From Hydractinia symbiolongicarpus (lineage: Eukaryota; Cnidaria; Hydrozoa; Anthoathecata; Hydractiniidae), in the NCBI RefSeq assembly GCF_029227915.1, contig NC_079875.1:20703001-20767000 (forward strand): a stretch of 64,000 nt of DNA, written 5' to 3'. The stretch's first letter is position 1, and the number at the start of each line of letters is the position of its first letter. The translations under genes were made by a program, and so were the position numbers. The notes beneath the pieces were generated by a model. It saw only the letters and a program-made list of their open reading frames with translations, was not told the DNA's origin and ran no database searches. Of this stretch, positions 63,411 through 64,000 are shown piece by piece.

Positions 63411-64000
63411 ATCGCCCCATTAGCTGTTCTGACTTTTCTTCTCTAATTTTTTTGACGGCCTTTGTAAGACCACCAGCCGGTGCCAGATCTCTTTCTGTCT
63501 CGCCGTCCTTATATCAAAAGAGAGAGAGGAGCCCTGGGATCAAGGTTGCGTGGTTCTAAATACAGTAGCAAACGAAAAAAATAGTTTGCTCCACTTTTTA
63601 AAACACGACCAAAATATAGCACCAATGAGCTTCCGTACTTTTCATTCCTCATAACACTTGGTTTCTAAAAAAAAAGCATTACTGGCCAACCCGCACTCTT
63701 GATGATTGTCATGCAGTTATTGTTGCATTTTTCTATCCTGTTATAGTATATAGACTCATTAAGTCATTAATCTTGTGGAAAACTAGATTTTTAAGTTGAA
63801 ACATTGGCAAAAAAAGAAACATGAATACAATTAACAGAAAAGTTGATCTTGCTAATTGGTTGCTTTCACTAGCGCAATTACTGTCGCGCGTTTTCACAAT
63901 GATCTCATTTTGTTGCTCGCACATTGTGTGAGTTAGTAGTATGTATTTCATCTACATGTTGCCGAGCTGTAAACTTTTTTGACTTCATTTTTTGACTGAT
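63411..64000. other. Unassigned flank
   Basis: No gene is confidently recognised. On the minus strand a stop-bounded frame of roughly 48 codons around 63388-63540 reads RDLAPAGGLTKAVKKIREE and further charged residues, and could be an exon or part of a dispersed repeat. The overlapping plus-strand frame at 63353-63559 and the minus frame at 63733-63951 have no recognisable motif. The sequence is AT-rich, with a polypurine GAGAGAGAGG tract near 63521. Confidence 0.4.

Noticed and set aside
63733-63951. 72-codon minus-strand frame with a hydrophobic stretch
   Set aside because: AT-rich sequence with no recognisable motif, no splice context and no supporting neighbour.

Overview
This is eukaryotic, very probably invertebrate animal, DNA. 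Its genes have GT-AG introns. One is a SWIM zinc-finger gene of a kind I know mainly from invertebrates, one is an HTH/DDE_Tnp_4 transposase, and one is a DUF4806 gene. A cnidarian is my best guess, from memory of similar multicopy genes, and I cannot test it here. I see no prokaryotic feature.

About 58 kb of the 64 kb is one tandem satellite with a unit of about 182 bp, roughly 319 monomers, all in the same orientation. It runs from the left edge of the window to 12522 and, after one interruption, from 15676 to 61217. Monomers fall into two broad types that often alternate. They are organised into higher-order repeats (HORs) whose periods are whole multiples of about 181.8 bp: 13, 15, 16, 18 and 23 monomers were measured. 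The size and HOR organisation resemble centromeric or heterochromatic satellites, but nothing here proves a centromere. The many short minus-strand reading frames in the array are by-products of the repeat.

At 12523-15675 a 3153-bp transposable element sits inside the satellite. It has CCCAGCCGGCA terminal inverted repeats, a 2-bp AG target duplication, and mirrored subterminal regions packed with AAAGACG/CGTCTTT motifs. It carries a multi-exon gene (13110-14807) whose C-terminal half I read as a DUF4806 domain. Exon phases agree at every junction but one. The pre-insertion site survives in a paralogous copy of the same satellite block at 18949, 3273 bp beyond the right-hand flank, which fixes the element ends and the order of events. 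No transposase is visible inside.

Right of the array (61218-64000) is AT-rich single-copy-looking DNA. A short spacer with a palindromic TGACGTCA and a perfect hairpin leads into a decayed SWIM gene (plus strand, 61515 to about 62473). This gene is cut off where a convergent, broken DDE_Tnp_4 transposase (minus strand, 63410 to about 62473) begins. The last 590 bp hold nothing I recognise.
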